From: an uncultured Ignavibacteria bacterium
GTDB lineage: Bacteria > Bacteroidota > Ignavibacteria > Ignavibacteriales > Melioribacteraceae
NCBI GenBank assembly: GCA_937930275.1
Contig: CALGLM010000369.1
Location: 1 to 16,508 of the forward strand
Length of the DNA: 16,508 bases
Reading direction: 5' to 3'
Shown here: positions 1 through 8,389 of the stretch, in pieces
Layout of the letters: each line of letters starts with the position of its first letter
Numbering within the stretch: the stretch's first letter is position 1
Notes under the pieces: model-generated
What the model saw: the letters and a program-made list of their open reading frames with translations, nothing else
Told to the model about the DNA's origin: nothing
The model's database searches: none
Position numbers and translations under genes: made by a program

Positions 1-1164
1 CCGATAATTATAGCATCGGTCTTTGCTACTGCAATATCAAGAAGTTATATTGGAAACGAACCGGCTTTTAAAATTCCTCCTTATGAATTAATATCTAATA
101 TCGAATTATTTTTCTATATATTTTTAGGTATATTAAGCGGATTAGTTGCGGTTTATTTTGTAAAAGTATTTTATTTAATTTCTGATATTTTTTCAAAATT
201 AAAAAAAATAAATCCAATAATTAAACCTGCATTAGGTGGTTTAATAGTCGGCATTTTAGCAGTATATTTACCGGGATTATATGGTTTTACATATGTTAAT
301 TTTAATGTTCCGTATTCGACTGATATTTTATTAACATTTTTTGGTATTCTAATTTTTAAACCAATCGCAACCGCAGCAACAATTGGATCAGGCGGAAACG
401 GAGGTACATTTGCTCCCAGTTTGGTGACAGGCGCAATGTTAGGATCATTATTCGGGTTTTTAGTAAACTATTTATTTCCAAACTACGCAGCTCCTTCCGG
501 CGCATATGCTATGGTAGGAATGGCAGGAGTAGTAGCCGGCACAACAAATGCCTCTTTAACGGCTTTAATAATGACATTTGAGATGACAAATAATTACAAA
601 ATTATTTTGCCGTTAATGTTAACAATTATTATATCCACAACAGTTGCAAAGTCAATTCTTAAAGGGTCTTTATACTCAATTAAATTTGCACGTGAAGGAA
701 GAGAAATAGATATATATGGACGAAAAGTATCTATCTTAAAAAAGATATACATGGGTGATTTAATAAGTAAAGAATTTGAAACAGTTAATAGTTTTACACC
801 TTTTGAGATTGTAATTAATAAGATAAAAAGTATTAAATTAAATTCCTTAATTGTCTGCGATAATAATGATTTTGTAGTAGGTCAAATATTTTTTGAAGAT
901 ATTAGAGAGGCACTCTTAAACGAAGAGACTGCCGCAATCTCTCAATTTTTAGTAGCAGAAGATTTTATGACTAAAAATATTAAGACTGTAAATAAAAATA
1001 GCACGGCAGATTTTTCTTTAAATCTATTAGAAGCAAGCGATATTGATTATTTACCGGTTGTAGAAATTGGAAATAATAAATTAATTGGCATAGTAAATAG
1101 AATTGATATATTAAATCATTATCAAAAAGAATTGCTATTAGGTCAAAAGGATATTGAAATATAA
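1..1164 (+). CDS. ClC-family chloride channel/transporter with C-terminal CBS pair (5' truncated)
   Basis: Frame 1 is open from the first base to the TAA at 1162-1164, giving 387 residues with the N-terminus missing outside the window. The ClC signature GSGGNGGTFAPS lies at fragment residues 129-140. It is followed by hydrophobic helices and an FEMTNNYKIILPLM stretch typical of the last ClC membrane helices. From about residue 251 to 380 a soluble tail has two CBS-like repeats, the first starting YMGDLISKEF and the second DFMTKNIKTV with IDYLPVVE and LIGIVNRIDIL. ClC proteins are inner-membrane dimers that move chloride, either as channels or as Cl-/H+ exchangers, and CBS pairs often bind adenine nucleotides. 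The first half, which would hold the GREGP gate motif, is not visible, so channel and exchanger cannot be told apart. The TTG at 421 is an internal Leu of the signature region, not a start. This is the only plus-strand gene, and it converges on the cluster to its right. Confidence 0.93.
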   Translation, partial: PIIIASVFATAISRSYIGNEPAFKIPPYELISNIELFFYIFLGILSGLVAVYFVKVFYLISDIFSKLKKINPIIKPALGGLIVGILAVYLPGLYGFTYVNFNVPYSTDILLTFFGILIFKPIATAATIGSGGNGGTFAPSLVTGAMLGSLFGFLVNYLFPNYAAPSGAYAMVGMAGVVAGTTNASLTALIMTFEMTNNYKIILPLMLTIIISTTVAKSILKGSLYSIKFAREGREIDIYGRKVSILKKIYMGDLISKEFETVNSFTPFEIVINKIKSIKLNSLIVCDNNDFVVGQIFFEDIREALLNEETAAISQFLVAEDFMTKNIKTVNKNSTADFSLNLLEASDIDYLPVVEIGNNKLIGIVNRIDILNHYQKELLLGQKDIEI

Positions 1165-1190
1165 ATAAAAAAACATAATAAATTAAATAT

Positions 1191-1224
1191 TAATATACAT
1201 TATATTGTCTTATAATGTATATTA
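1191..1224. terminator. 14-bp perfect inverted repeat between convergent genes, probable bidirectional terminator
   Basis: Bases 1191-1204 are exactly complementary to 1211-1224, with a 6-nt loop at 1205-1210. The stem has only one G:C pair. It sits 27 bp after the clc stop and about 60 bp after the stop of the 69-aa gene on the other strand, which is where a shared terminator is expected. No T-run follows immediately on the plus strand. On the minus strand a T7 run occurs about 20 nt beyond the stem. Position and symmetry support a terminator; its efficiency is uncertain. Confidence 0.5.
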
Positions 1225-1282
1225 TGTAAACTAAATAAAGCGCTAACTTATTAACATTTTACCTTTTACCTTATAAAAACAA

Positions 1283-1492
1283 CTAATTGAAATACCCTAT
1301 TAGTTTTAGATATACAAAAATAACTACACCAATAATTACAATCCACATTATCGGTGATTTATTTTTACGTTTTAAAGATTGATTAGAACGAAATTTTAAT
1401 TTTCGTTTTCTGCGTTCGGTTTCGTCTTCTTCCGGTTTATAAAAACGAGGTTGATACTCAAATACTTTATTTTTTGGTTTCTTCATAAACAT
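1283..1492 (-). CDS. Small basic single-pass membrane protein, function unknown
   Basis: A 69-residue protein. It has a strongly charged N-terminal half (KKPKNK at 4-9, EEDETERRKRKLK at about 21-33, KRKNK at 41-45) followed by one hydrophobic segment at about residues 48-66, ending in GYFN. The charge pattern predicts an anchored protein with its basic N-terminus in the cytoplasm. AAGGAG lies 6 nt upstream of the ATG at 1492, which favours this start over the Met two codons later. The gene starts 20 nt after ftsY and is probably the last gene of the purF-protease-ftsY unit. I do not recognise a named family. The YQPRFYKPEE stretch at 13-22 looks like a motif of small conserved proteins in this phylum, but that is an impression only. 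Confidence 0.75.
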   Translation of the reverse strand: MFMKKPKNKVFEYQPRFYKPEEDETERRKRKLKFRSNQSLKRKNKSPIMWIVIIGVVIFVYLKLIGYFN

Positions 1493-1512
1493 GATTAACT
1501 CCTTTTGAATAA

Positions 1513-2454
1513 TTAGTTACCAAATAAAGCATTTATATAACTATCTGCATCAAAAGTCTGAAGATCTTCAATTCCTTCACCAACTCCAATATATCTTACG
1601 GGAATATTTTGCTGTGCCGAAATTTGGAATAAAACGCCTCCTTTCGCCGTACCGTCCAACTTAGTTACAACCAAGCCGGAAAGTTCAGTATATTTTGCAA
1701 ATTCTTGCGCTTGAATAAGAGCATTTTGTCCGGTATTACCGTCAACAACCAAAAATATTTCATTAGGAGCATAATCTAACACTTTAGCTATTACTTTTTT
1801 AATCTTTTTTAGCTCTTCCATTAAATGATGTTTTGTGTGAAGTCTTCCTGCAGTATCTATAATTACAATATCAGCGTTATCTTTTTTGGCAACCGCCAAA
1901 GTATCAAAAGCTACGGATGAAGGGTCACTTCCTGCTGCTTTCATAATAATCTCTACACCGGCACGTTTTGCCCATACTTCTAATTGTTCGTTTGCAGCTG
2001 CCCTAAAAGTGTCTGCAGAACCAATTACAACCTTCAAACCGGCTTGTTTGTAATTGTGAGCTAACTTCCCTATCGTAGTTGTCTTTCCGGCACCGTTAAC
2101 ACCAACTATTAGTATTACAAAAGGTTTATATTTATCGACAAGTTCAAATTCAGTTTTAATATTTTCGTTACTTACTAAAACGTTTTTAAGCTCGTTTTTA
2201 ATAATACTTAATAAATTTTCTTTGCTACGTTCTTTATCTTTCCTAAATTCTTTTCTCGCATTCTCAATTACCCTGGAAGCAGTTTCATAACCTATATCAC
2301 AGGTAACTAATATTTCTTCCAACTCATCAAGAGTAGATTCATCAACTTTAGCTTTACCCGTAATGGTTTCGGTTACTAATGTTACTAATTTGTCTTTAGT
2401 CTTTGATAGTCCGCTTACTAATTTATCAAAATTTAAATTTTTGAAAAAACTCAT
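1513..2454 (-). CDS. ftsY: Signal recognition particle receptor FtsY
   Basis: FtsY is the membrane-associated SRP receptor GTPase. It docks with Ffh and hands nascent membrane proteins to the Sec translocon. The 313-residue protein is an N domain (about 1-90) plus a G domain. Visible motifs are the P-loop GVNGAGKTT at 118-126, DTFRAAA at 148-154, DTAGR at 200-204, TKLD at 264-267 followed by GTAKGG, and the closing GVGEGIEDLQ. The long acidic A domain of E. coli FtsY is absent, giving the short form common in many bacteria. I chose the ATG at 2454 because GGAGA lies 6 nt upstream. The TTG one codon earlier has only 3 nt of spacing. The Shine-Dalgarno sequence sits in the 14-nt gap after the protease stop, consistent with one transcript. 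Confidence 0.96.
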   Translation of the reverse strand: MSFFKNLNFDKLVSGLSKTKDKLVTLVTETITGKAKVDESTLDELEEILVTCDIGYETASRVIENARKEFRKDKERSKENLLSIIKNELKNVLVSNENIKTEFELVDKYKPFVILIVGVNGAGKTTTIGKLAHNYKQAGLKVVIGSADTFRAAANEQLEVWAKRAGVEIIMKAAGSDPSSVAFDTLAVAKKDNADIVIIDTAGRLHTKHHLMEELKKIKKVIAKVLDYAPNEIFLVVDGNTGQNALIQAQEFAKYTELSGLVVTKLDGTAKGGVLFQISAQQNIPVRYIGVGEGIEDLQTFDADSYINALFGN

Positions 2455-2468
2455 CAATATTCTCCGAT

Positions 2469-5400
2469 TTATCTGGTTATTGCAAATTTACCTAATTTTA
2501 CTTCAATTTCTTTATTCCCCTCATCTATTACTGCCGCTCGATATAAATATACTCCAGAACCAACTTTATCTCCTTTTAAATCAGTTAAATTCCAGGTTGT
2601 ACCTCCGTTACCATCTCTTTCACTAATTTCTGCTATTCTATTACCGTTTATATCAAAAATAATTATATCAGTTTTTATAGGAATATTTGCAAAATATACC
2701 ATCCCGTCAGATTCACTTAAACTAAACGGATTCGGGTAAACATACATATCGGACAAGTTATCTGCATTTGTTGATAATACCAAAAAACTACCTGCACCTT
2801 CCGAAATTAAAATATTGCCTGCTTCTATTGATGATTTAACGTTTTCTAACTTAATTGTATGCGTAACACCTGTGCTTTTTACCGGATAATTTAAATATAT
2901 TACAACAGTATTATTTCCTATAAAATCTACTTTTTGAACTTTATTATAAGGATTAATTAAATAGTTTTCAGCCTTAGAAAATGTGCTTTTATCAATATCA
3001 AGATTCATACTTATACTAATAACTTTAGGCTCCAATATATTATATTCTGTAATATAAAAATTCTCTGTAGTTATAATTTCATCTACATTAAAATCAAAAC
3101 TAAAATTATCAATCGGACTGCCATAATAATCTATTAGATCATTTACTATTAATGTATAATTTCCCTTTTGCAATGAAGGTGAAAAATTAATAATATATGA
3201 TTTCTCAGAAGAAGCAAGAATTGATGAAGGTCTAACACCGTTACTCAACTTAAAAGATTCAAGATTTAAAACCGCAGTATTTATTTTTCCGTTAAATTCA
3301 ATTTCAACGCTATTCCCTTTTATTACTTTTTTCCCGGAATAATTAATTTTATCATGTATATAAATTCCAATGGATTCTGTTAGATCCGATAGTTTAATTG
3401 TACTATTAGCATTATATGACTGCAACTTATAAAAATAGTAGTTATTTGTCGTTAGGTTAGAATCAATTATGAAATCATAATATGTAGAATCATAAAGAGA
3501 GATATTATCTTCTGATAGGCCTTTATAGATATAAGTTTTGGATCCTGTAGGCATCCATTTAATAAATGCTTTTGAACCTGACATACTATATCCTTTTTGA
3601 ACCACCGGCGAAGGAGTCTTTGTGGTTGAGCCAAATTCATAAAATACGATTTTATTATCTACCGGCAATGAAAACTCGTTAATTCCGTTTGAGTTTAAAT
3701 CATCAACAAAAGTGTTGTAATAATATTCGTTAGCTTTTACGTCATTATTTTTATTAAATAAAACCCCTTCGGTTTTGTTAAATCGATAGTCAAAAATATA
3801 TGAATATGGATATGTATTAACAAACAATTGCTTTCTATTTGAGTCAAAAAGTTTTGCAAATTTCACATTGGCTTTTGGCTTAATACCCAAAGAGGAAAAT
3901 TGAATAGAAGGATCAATAAAAAAACGTTCCGCTATTACATTAAGTTTTGAGTTTTTTATGTTAAAAACTAAAAGTAATTTGAAAGGAGTATCCTCAGATT
4001 CGAGCAAAGCAGCAATATCATTTTGACCGTCACCGTCAAAATCACCGGCTGTAAGTAAATTCTTCAATCCCAATAACCCTGTTGTTATTGAAATACCGTT
4101 TTGTAATTGTCCGTTTTCATTTATATAATAGCAAACTATATCCCCTTCCGAGTCTATTAACCATAACTCTTTAGCATTTTCTCCCGAAGCACCGTTTGAA
4201 ATTACCGCACTTGGTGATCCGAAAGAATTTTTATAGTAATTTCCATATAAATTTGGTGAAAAATTATATGCTTTGTCAATCAATTCCAACTTAAAATCAC
4301 TTGTTACTTTAAATACTGATATTGTAGTATCATTAGTTAAGGCAAGTAACTCATAATTTTGGTCATTATTAATATCTTCTACAAATATAGGTCGAAAGAC
4401 TGCGGTTGAATCTACAAATTTTAGACTAAACTTTGTCGAATTTAAATCTTTTTGTTCGTCAATAGTCGCTTTCGGATAAAAATAACTTAAAAAATCAGTT
4501 TTTCCGTTATTATTAAAGTCGCCAACAGATTTTGGAACTTGACGGTTATTTATTGAATCAATTTTTACAAACTTGTTTCCGTCAAAACTATAAATTTTTA
4601 ATGTTGAAGAATTATCATAACTATTTTCAAAAAGTGTTTTATTACTAATTCCGTTTATAATATAAGATTTATCAGAAAGTCTTCCGTACGGTAATGAATA
4701 GCTTAAAACAGTTTTAGGTTCATTAATAATTTGATTATCTGTTTTAACAACAAAATAATTCCCGTCATTGTATAAGTAAGATGAATTACCCGCTAAGTTT
4801 TTTGCTTCAAAAAATATTTCATAAGTTTCATTTGGTGATGTTATGTCTAAAGGTATAAAACCATAGTGAAGCTGCTTGTAAAACATATTATTTGTAGAAA
4901 AACCGTCTAACGAAATTACCTTAAATTCACTTTCTCCTACTCTTTTATAATGCATAAATGCAGTGCATAATTCGTTGGTATATAAACTCCCTAAAATTGT
5001 CGAAACATCCCCATAAAATGCAGGAGCTAAAGCTAATAAATTAATTTCGGCACTATTACGAATAATATAAAAATTTGCTCTTTCTTCCGTAGTTAACCCA
5101 TTTTTAAAATAAACTTTTAGCTTTACGCAATAAACAGAATCATTTAAATTTTTTAAATCCAATTTATATAAATCGCGATTAACAAATTGGTTTTTTCCGT
5201 TACCTATTAAAGTAACCCATTCAGACGGATTGATTCCGTACCCATACTGTAATTCATATCTATCAAAATACCCTGATAGTACTGAAGCATTAATTACTAA
5301 AGTATCGCTATTTGTCGAAAAATCCTGTTTCGGAGAATTTAATTTAATAATTGCCGGTGCTTTAATTGATACTGCAGAAAGTATATCAATTCGTCCTGCT

Positions 5401-6704
5401 CCAAATTTTTCATCCCAACCAGATGATCCTAAATCAACAGCAGTTGATTTTAATATTTGTTTAATTTCTTCCGGATTAAAATTTTCTAAACTTAATAATA
5501 ATGCAGCAGCGGAAGTTACTACAGGAGCAGATGAAGAAGTACCGCTAAACTCTCTATAACCGCTATTTCTATCGGTTGTATATAAATTTACGCCCGGTGC
5601 AACTAAATCAATTGTAGAACCTGTATTTGAGAAAGAAGCCAAATAATCGTTATTATCAGTTGCTCCGCAGCTAATTACTTCGGGATAACTTGAAGGATAG
5701 TGAGGCTGATTTGATGATGAATTACCTGCACTTGCAATTAAAACAACACCGTTATCATATGCAAATCTTATTACGTCTCTAAGTACTAATGAAAAATTTA
5801 CATCTCCGAAACTCATATTAATTACTTTCGCTCCCATTTCAACGGCATATAAAATGCCGGCTGCAGCATCATCTTCTTCACCGTTACCGGTCGGGTCAAA
5901 AGCCCTTATATTAAGCATGCTTGTATTAGGTACTAATCCGGTAATTCCTTCTCCATTATTGGATACTGCTCCTATTACACCTGCAACCCATGTACCGTGT
6001 CCGTATTCATCCATAGGATTATTGTCCCAATCAATATAATCACCTCCGGTAGAAGAAAACGGGAATCCGACTCTATCCGTAAAATCCCATCCTATTACAT
6101 CATCTGTAAATCCATTGTTATCATCATCAATTCCATTAATATCTTCGGAATCAAGTACTCCGTTTTTATTTAAATCTTCCGCTTCATTTACGTATAAATT
6201 TTTGTTTAAATCCGGATGTAAATAATCAATACCTGTATCTATAATTGCTATTAATACATTTTTACTACCTTTAGTAATATCCCAGGCTTCAAATGCTTTA
6301 GTAGTATTTAAAGCCCATTGTTTATTTACATATTCATCGTTAGGTACATAATCTAACTTGTAAATATTATTATTTTGAGTATATTCTATTTCAGTTAGAT
6401 CAGAATAATTCTCTTTTGCTTTATTATTTAATAATGTATCATTAAAATCCACAAAAAATATTTTACCTATTTCAATCCCTTTTTCAAAGTAATACTGATT
6501 TAATGGTTTTAATTTTAAAGAAATTCCTTTGTTAGTAGTATTACTCGATTCTTTTAGTACTTTTTGAACAATTTTTTGATTTGTTTTGTCAATTTCAACA
6601 TTTGATACATTTTCTCTAAATTTCACAAAAAAACCGCTTTGGGCAAATAACCCTGAATAGACCAAAACTATTAACCAGATTTTTTTTATCATACTACACT
6701 TCAT
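2469..6704 (-). CDS. Secreted subtilisin-like (S8) serine protease with FG-GAP-like repeats and T9SS type A sorting tail
   Basis: A 1411-residue exported protease. A signal peptide covers about residues 5-22 (IKKIWLIVLVYSGLFAQ), followed by a propeptide-like region to about 115. The S8 domain at about 145-450 has the full triad: Asp156 in IIDTGID, His236 in YGHGT and Ser390 in GTSSSAP, with oxyanion Asn328 in SAGN. A Ca-loop-like Asp/Asn stretch lies at 177-203. Further along are FG-GAP-like Asp loops near 729, 777, 888 and 1001, a fibronectin III-like segment (about 1035-1105) and an SbsA-like Ig segment (about 1120-1205). The last ~90 residues are a T9SS type A tail with YPNPF near 1323 and VGSGVYLYRA near 1381. 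In this family the tail directs passage across the outer membrane and is cleaved off. The ATG at 6704 overlaps the purF stop by 11 nt. An ATG at 6692 (MIKKIW) gives a cleaner signal peptide and is equally possible; neither has a clear Shine-Dalgarno sequence. The substrate is unknown. Confidence 0.93.
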   Translation of the reverse strand: MKCSMIKKIWLIVLVYSGLFAQSGFFVKFRENVSNVEIDKTNQKIVQKVLKESSNTTNKGISLKLKPLNQYYFEKGIEIGKIFFVDFNDTLLNNKAKENYSDLTEIEYTQNNNIYKLDYVPNDEYVNKQWALNTTKAFEAWDITKGSKNVLIAIIDTGIDYLHPDLNKNLYVNEAEDLNKNGVLDSEDINGIDDDNNGFTDDVIGWDFTDRVGFPFSSTGGDYIDWDNNPMDEYGHGTWVAGVIGAVSNNGEGITGLVPNTSMLNIRAFDPTGNGEEDDAAAGILYAVEMGAKVINMSFGDVNFSLVLRDVIRFAYDNGVVLIASAGNSSSNQPHYPSSYPEVISCGATDNNDYLASFSNTGSTIDLVAPGVNLYTTDRNSGYREFSGTSSSAPVVTSAAALLLSLENFNPEEIKQILKSTAVDLGSSGWDEKFGAGRIDILSAVSIKAPAIIKLNSPKQDFSTNSDTLVINASVLSGYFDRYELQYGYGINPSEWVTLIGNGKNQFVNRDLYKLDLKNLNDSVYCVKLKVYFKNGLTTEERANFYIIRNSAEINLLALAPAFYGDVSTILGSLYTNELCTAFMHYKRVGESEFKVISLDGFSTNNMFYKQLHYGFIPLDITSPNETYEIFFEAKNLAGNSSYLYNDGNYFVVKTDNQIINEPKTVLSYSLPYGRLSDKSYIINGISNKTLFENSYDNSSTLKIYSFDGNKFVKIDSINNRQVPKSVGDFNNNGKTDFLSYFYPKATIDEQKDLNSTKFSLKFVDSTAVFRPIFVEDINNDQNYELLALTNDTTISVFKVTSDFKLELIDKAYNFSPNLYGNYYKNSFGSPSAVISNGASGENAKELWLIDSEGDIVCYYINENGQLQNGISITTGLLGLKNLLTAGDFDGDGQNDIAALLESEDTPFKLLLVFNIKNSKLNVIAERFFIDPSIQFSSLGIKPKANVKFAKLFDSNRKQLFVNTYPYSYIFDYRFNKTEGVLFNKNNDVKANEYYYNTFVDDLNSNGINEFSLPVDNKIVFYEFGSTTKTPSPVVQKGYSMSGSKAFIKWMPTGSKTYIYKGLSEDNISLYDSTYYDFIIDSNLTTNNYYFYKLQSYNANSTIKLSDLTESIGIYIHDKINYSGKKVIKGNSVEIEFNGKINTAVLNLESFKLSNGVRPSSILASSEKSYIINFSPSLQKGNYTLIVNDLIDYYGSPIDNFSFDFNVDEIITTENFYITEYNILEPKVISISMNLDIDKSTFSKAENYLINPYNKVQKVDFIGNNTVVIYLNYPVKSTGVTHTIKLENVKSSIEAGNILISEGAGSFLVLSTNADNLSDMYVYPNPFSLSESDGMVYFANIPIKTDIIIFDINGNRIAEISERDGNGGTTWNLTDLKGDKVGSGVYLYRAAVIDEGNKEIEVKLGKFAITR

Positions 6705-8172
6705 TTTGTAATTTGTTAAAATTATTATCTATTATAGTAGGATAGATTCCTGAAAAACAAGCCGTACAAAAATCACATTTATTATGATCAACCATTGCTT
6801 CCAGCATATCATCAATAGTCATATAAGCCAAAGAATCTACACCTAAATATTCGGCAATTCTATTAACGTTATTATTATAAATATTAGCAATTAATTCATC
6901 CTTTGAAGGGAAATCCATTCCATAATAACAAGGAAATAAAATGGGGGCCGAAGAAACACGGAAATGAATTGATTTTGGTTTGGCCTCTCTAATTAAACTT
7001 ATTAATTGCTTTGAAGTAGTTCCGCGTACAATACTATCATCAATAAGAACAACTGTTTTATTTTCCAATACACCTTTTACAGTATTAAATTTAATTCTAA
7101 CGCCAATTTCTCTTTTTTGTTGTCCCGGTAAAATAAACGTTCTGCCAATATAATGACTTCTTATCAGACCAATTTCAAGTTTTGACGGAATCCCCTTTTT
7201 ATCAAGTTGGTTTTGGTATCCGATTGCAGCAGTATTAGAGCTATCCGGAACGCTAATAACAATCACTTTCTCACCGTCCGGGTCTCGAACTTCATACTTG
7301 TCGGCTAATACTTTGCCCAACTTTCTTCTTATTTTATCTACGCTTGTACCAAATATTTTACTATCCGGACGGCTGAAGTAAATATATTCAAATATACAAT
7401 GTTTTGCGTCCCTTTTTTCTGCAAAAAAGCAACTTTTAATTACTTTTGTCTTCAATACTTCATCATCAATTACAACTATTTCACCCGGTAATACATCGCG
7501 AACATATTCTGCGCCAAGAATATCCAAAGCACAAGTTTCCGATGCAATAATATATGACCCGTTGTATTTTCCAATACATAGCGGTCTAAAGCCGTACGGA
7601 TCACGTGCCGCTATTAATTTGTCGTCTGTTAAAATTACAAAACAATATGCTCCTTCAATTTTGCTTAAAGCTTCTTTCACTTGGTCTATTTGTTTTTCAT
7701 ATCTGCTTTTGGCAATTAAATGTAAAATTACTTCTGAATCACTTGTTGTCTGAAATATTGATCCGTCTTCGACTAATTCATCTCTTAGTTTTTTTGCATT
7801 TGTTAAATTTCCGTTATGCGCAACAGCCAAATTCCCCATTCTATAATTTACTAAAAATGGCTGAATATTCTTTTTTGATTCTGAAGAACCGGTAGTTGAA
7901 TATCTATTGTGCCCGATTGCGGAAAACCCTTGCAAGTGTTCATCAAATATCTTTGCATCTGCAAAAACCTCGTTAACAAGTCCAAATCCTTTAAAAATGT
8001 TAAAAACACTTTTGCCGTTTTCATTTAACGAATTTGTAACAATTCCGGAAGCTTCTTGACCTCTATGCTGAAGTGCATGTAATCCATAGTATGTATTAAC
8101 AGCTGCATTTTGTGATTTGAAAATACCGAATATTCCGCAATATTCTTTGGGCTTGTCAGTAAAATTATTCAT
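6694..8172 (-). CDS. purF: Amidophosphoribosyltransferase (glutamine PRPP amidotransferase)
   Basis: PurF makes 5-phosphoribosylamine from PRPP and glutamine, the first committed step of purine synthesis. I start it at the ATG at 8172, giving 492 residues. The N-terminal MNNFTDKPKEYCGIFGI then fits a short propeptide cleaved to expose nucleophile Cys12. The frame is open 43 codons further upstream, but those codons read through the tRNA-Pro gene and cannot be protein. The class II glutaminase domain includes GHNRYSTTG and AHNGNLTN. The PRPP loop VVLIDDSIVRGTTS is at 374-387. Cys259 (HCIFEYIYFSRPDS), Cys415 (LFPCYYGMD) and Cys469/Cys472 (FCTACFSG) match the four [4Fe-4S] ligands of the Bacillus-type enzyme. 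This suggests an oxygen-sensitive, cluster-containing PurF. No strong Shine-Dalgarno sequence is visible. The stop overlaps the start of the protease gene. Confidence 0.97.
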   Translation of the reverse strand: MNNFTDKPKEYCGIFGIFKSQNAAVNTYYGLHALQHRGQEASGIVTNSLNENGKSVFNIFKGFGLVNEVFADAKIFDEHLQGFSAIGHNRYSTTGSSESKKNIQPFLVNYRMGNLAVAHNGNLTNAKKLRDELVEDGSIFQTTSDSEVILHLIAKSRYEKQIDQVKEALSKIEGAYCFVILTDDKLIAARDPYGFRPLCIGKYNGSYIIASETCALDILGAEYVRDVLPGEIVVIDDEVLKTKVIKSCFFAEKRDAKHCIFEYIYFSRPDSKIFGTSVDKIRRKLGKVLADKYEVRDPDGEKVIVISVPDSSNTAAIGYQNQLDKKGIPSKLEIGLIRSHYIGRTFILPGQQKREIGVRIKFNTVKGVLENKTVVLIDDSIVRGTTSKQLISLIREAKPKSIHFRVSSAPILFPCYYGMDFPSKDELIANIYNNNVNRIAEYLGVDSLAYMTIDDMLEAMVDHNKCDFCTACFSGIYPTIIDNNFNKLQNEV

Positions 8173-8200
8173 AATTGAAAGGGAATTTATTTTGTATAAT

Positions 8201-8223
8201 AAAAAAGGTACACACGGTACCTT
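8201..8223 (-). terminator. Intrinsic terminator of tRNA-Pro
   Basis: On the minus strand AAGGTAC (8223-8217) pairs perfectly with GTACCTT (8211-8205) around the 5-nt loop CGTGT. The transcript then continues with four more T (8204-8201), so the run is six T including the stem end. This is a classic Rho-independent terminator 10 nt after the tRNA 3' end. It ends 28 nt before the purF ATG, so purF either has its own promoter in or over this short region or depends on read-through. Confidence 0.75.
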
Positions 8224-8233
8224 ATATGTTTTG

Positions 8234-8307
8234 TCGGAACGGTGGGATTTGAACCCACGACCACTTGAACCCCATTCAAGTACGCTACCGGGCTGCGCCA
8301 CGTTCCG
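8234..8307 (-). tRNA. tRNA-Pro (anticodon GGG)
   Basis: A 74-nt tRNA that folds fully. The acceptor stem CGGAACG pairs with CGTTCCG, with discriminator A. The D stem is GCGC/GCGT and the anticodon stem CTTGA/TCAAG. The loop ATGGGGT gives T33, anticodon GGG and G37, and the T stem GTGGG/CCCAC encloses TTCAAAT. GGG reads proline codons CCC and CCU. The 3' CCA is not encoded and must be added by CCA-adding enzyme. The gene lies between the rnc hairpin and the terminator at 8201-8223, so it could be an independent unit. The roughly 55 bp upstream are extremely AT-rich and could hold its promoter, but I cannot fix a -35/-10 pair. Confidence 0.96.
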
Positions 8308-8364
8308 AATAATATGTAAAAAACAATAAATAAATATACAAAATTTATACTTAAAACAAAATAT

Positions 8365-8389
8365 AGAAATTAACTAAGAATTAATTTCT
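8365..8389 (-). terminator. Hairpin overlapping the rnc stop, probable operon terminator
   Basis: AGAAATTAA at 8365-8373 is perfectly complementary to TTAATTTCT at 8381-8389, with a 7-nt loop. On the minus strand the stem spans the last codons and the stop of rnc and is followed by a T-rich stretch (TATATTTTGTTTT). This fits a weak, AT-rich intrinsic terminator for the long yceD-to-rnc unit, placed before tRNA-Pro. Confidence 0.4.

Noticed and set aside
421..423. TTG as start of a 247-aa protein
   Set aside because: The frame is open to base 1 and encodes ClC membrane helices. The TTG is the Leu in the FAPSLVTG stretch.
5230..6039. Plus-strand open frames inside the protease gene
   Set aside because: They lie antisense to the conserved S8 domain, have no recognisable motifs and reflect base composition.
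2469..6704. Protease gene as a horizontally acquired insert
   Set aside because: Its base composition looks the same as its neighbours and there are no flanking repeats, integrase or tRNA-fragment duplication. The T9SS tail fits the host group.
8173..8301. Apparent 43-codon N-terminal extension of purF
   Set aside because: These codons read straight through the well-folded tRNA-Pro gene and its terminator. The PurF propeptide and nucleophile Cys fit the ATG at 8172.
8117..8329. Plus-strand open frame across the purF 5' end and tRNA
   Set aside because: It is antisense to a tRNA. The RWDLNPRPLEPHSSTLPGCA-type peptide is a well-known artefact of tRNA complements.
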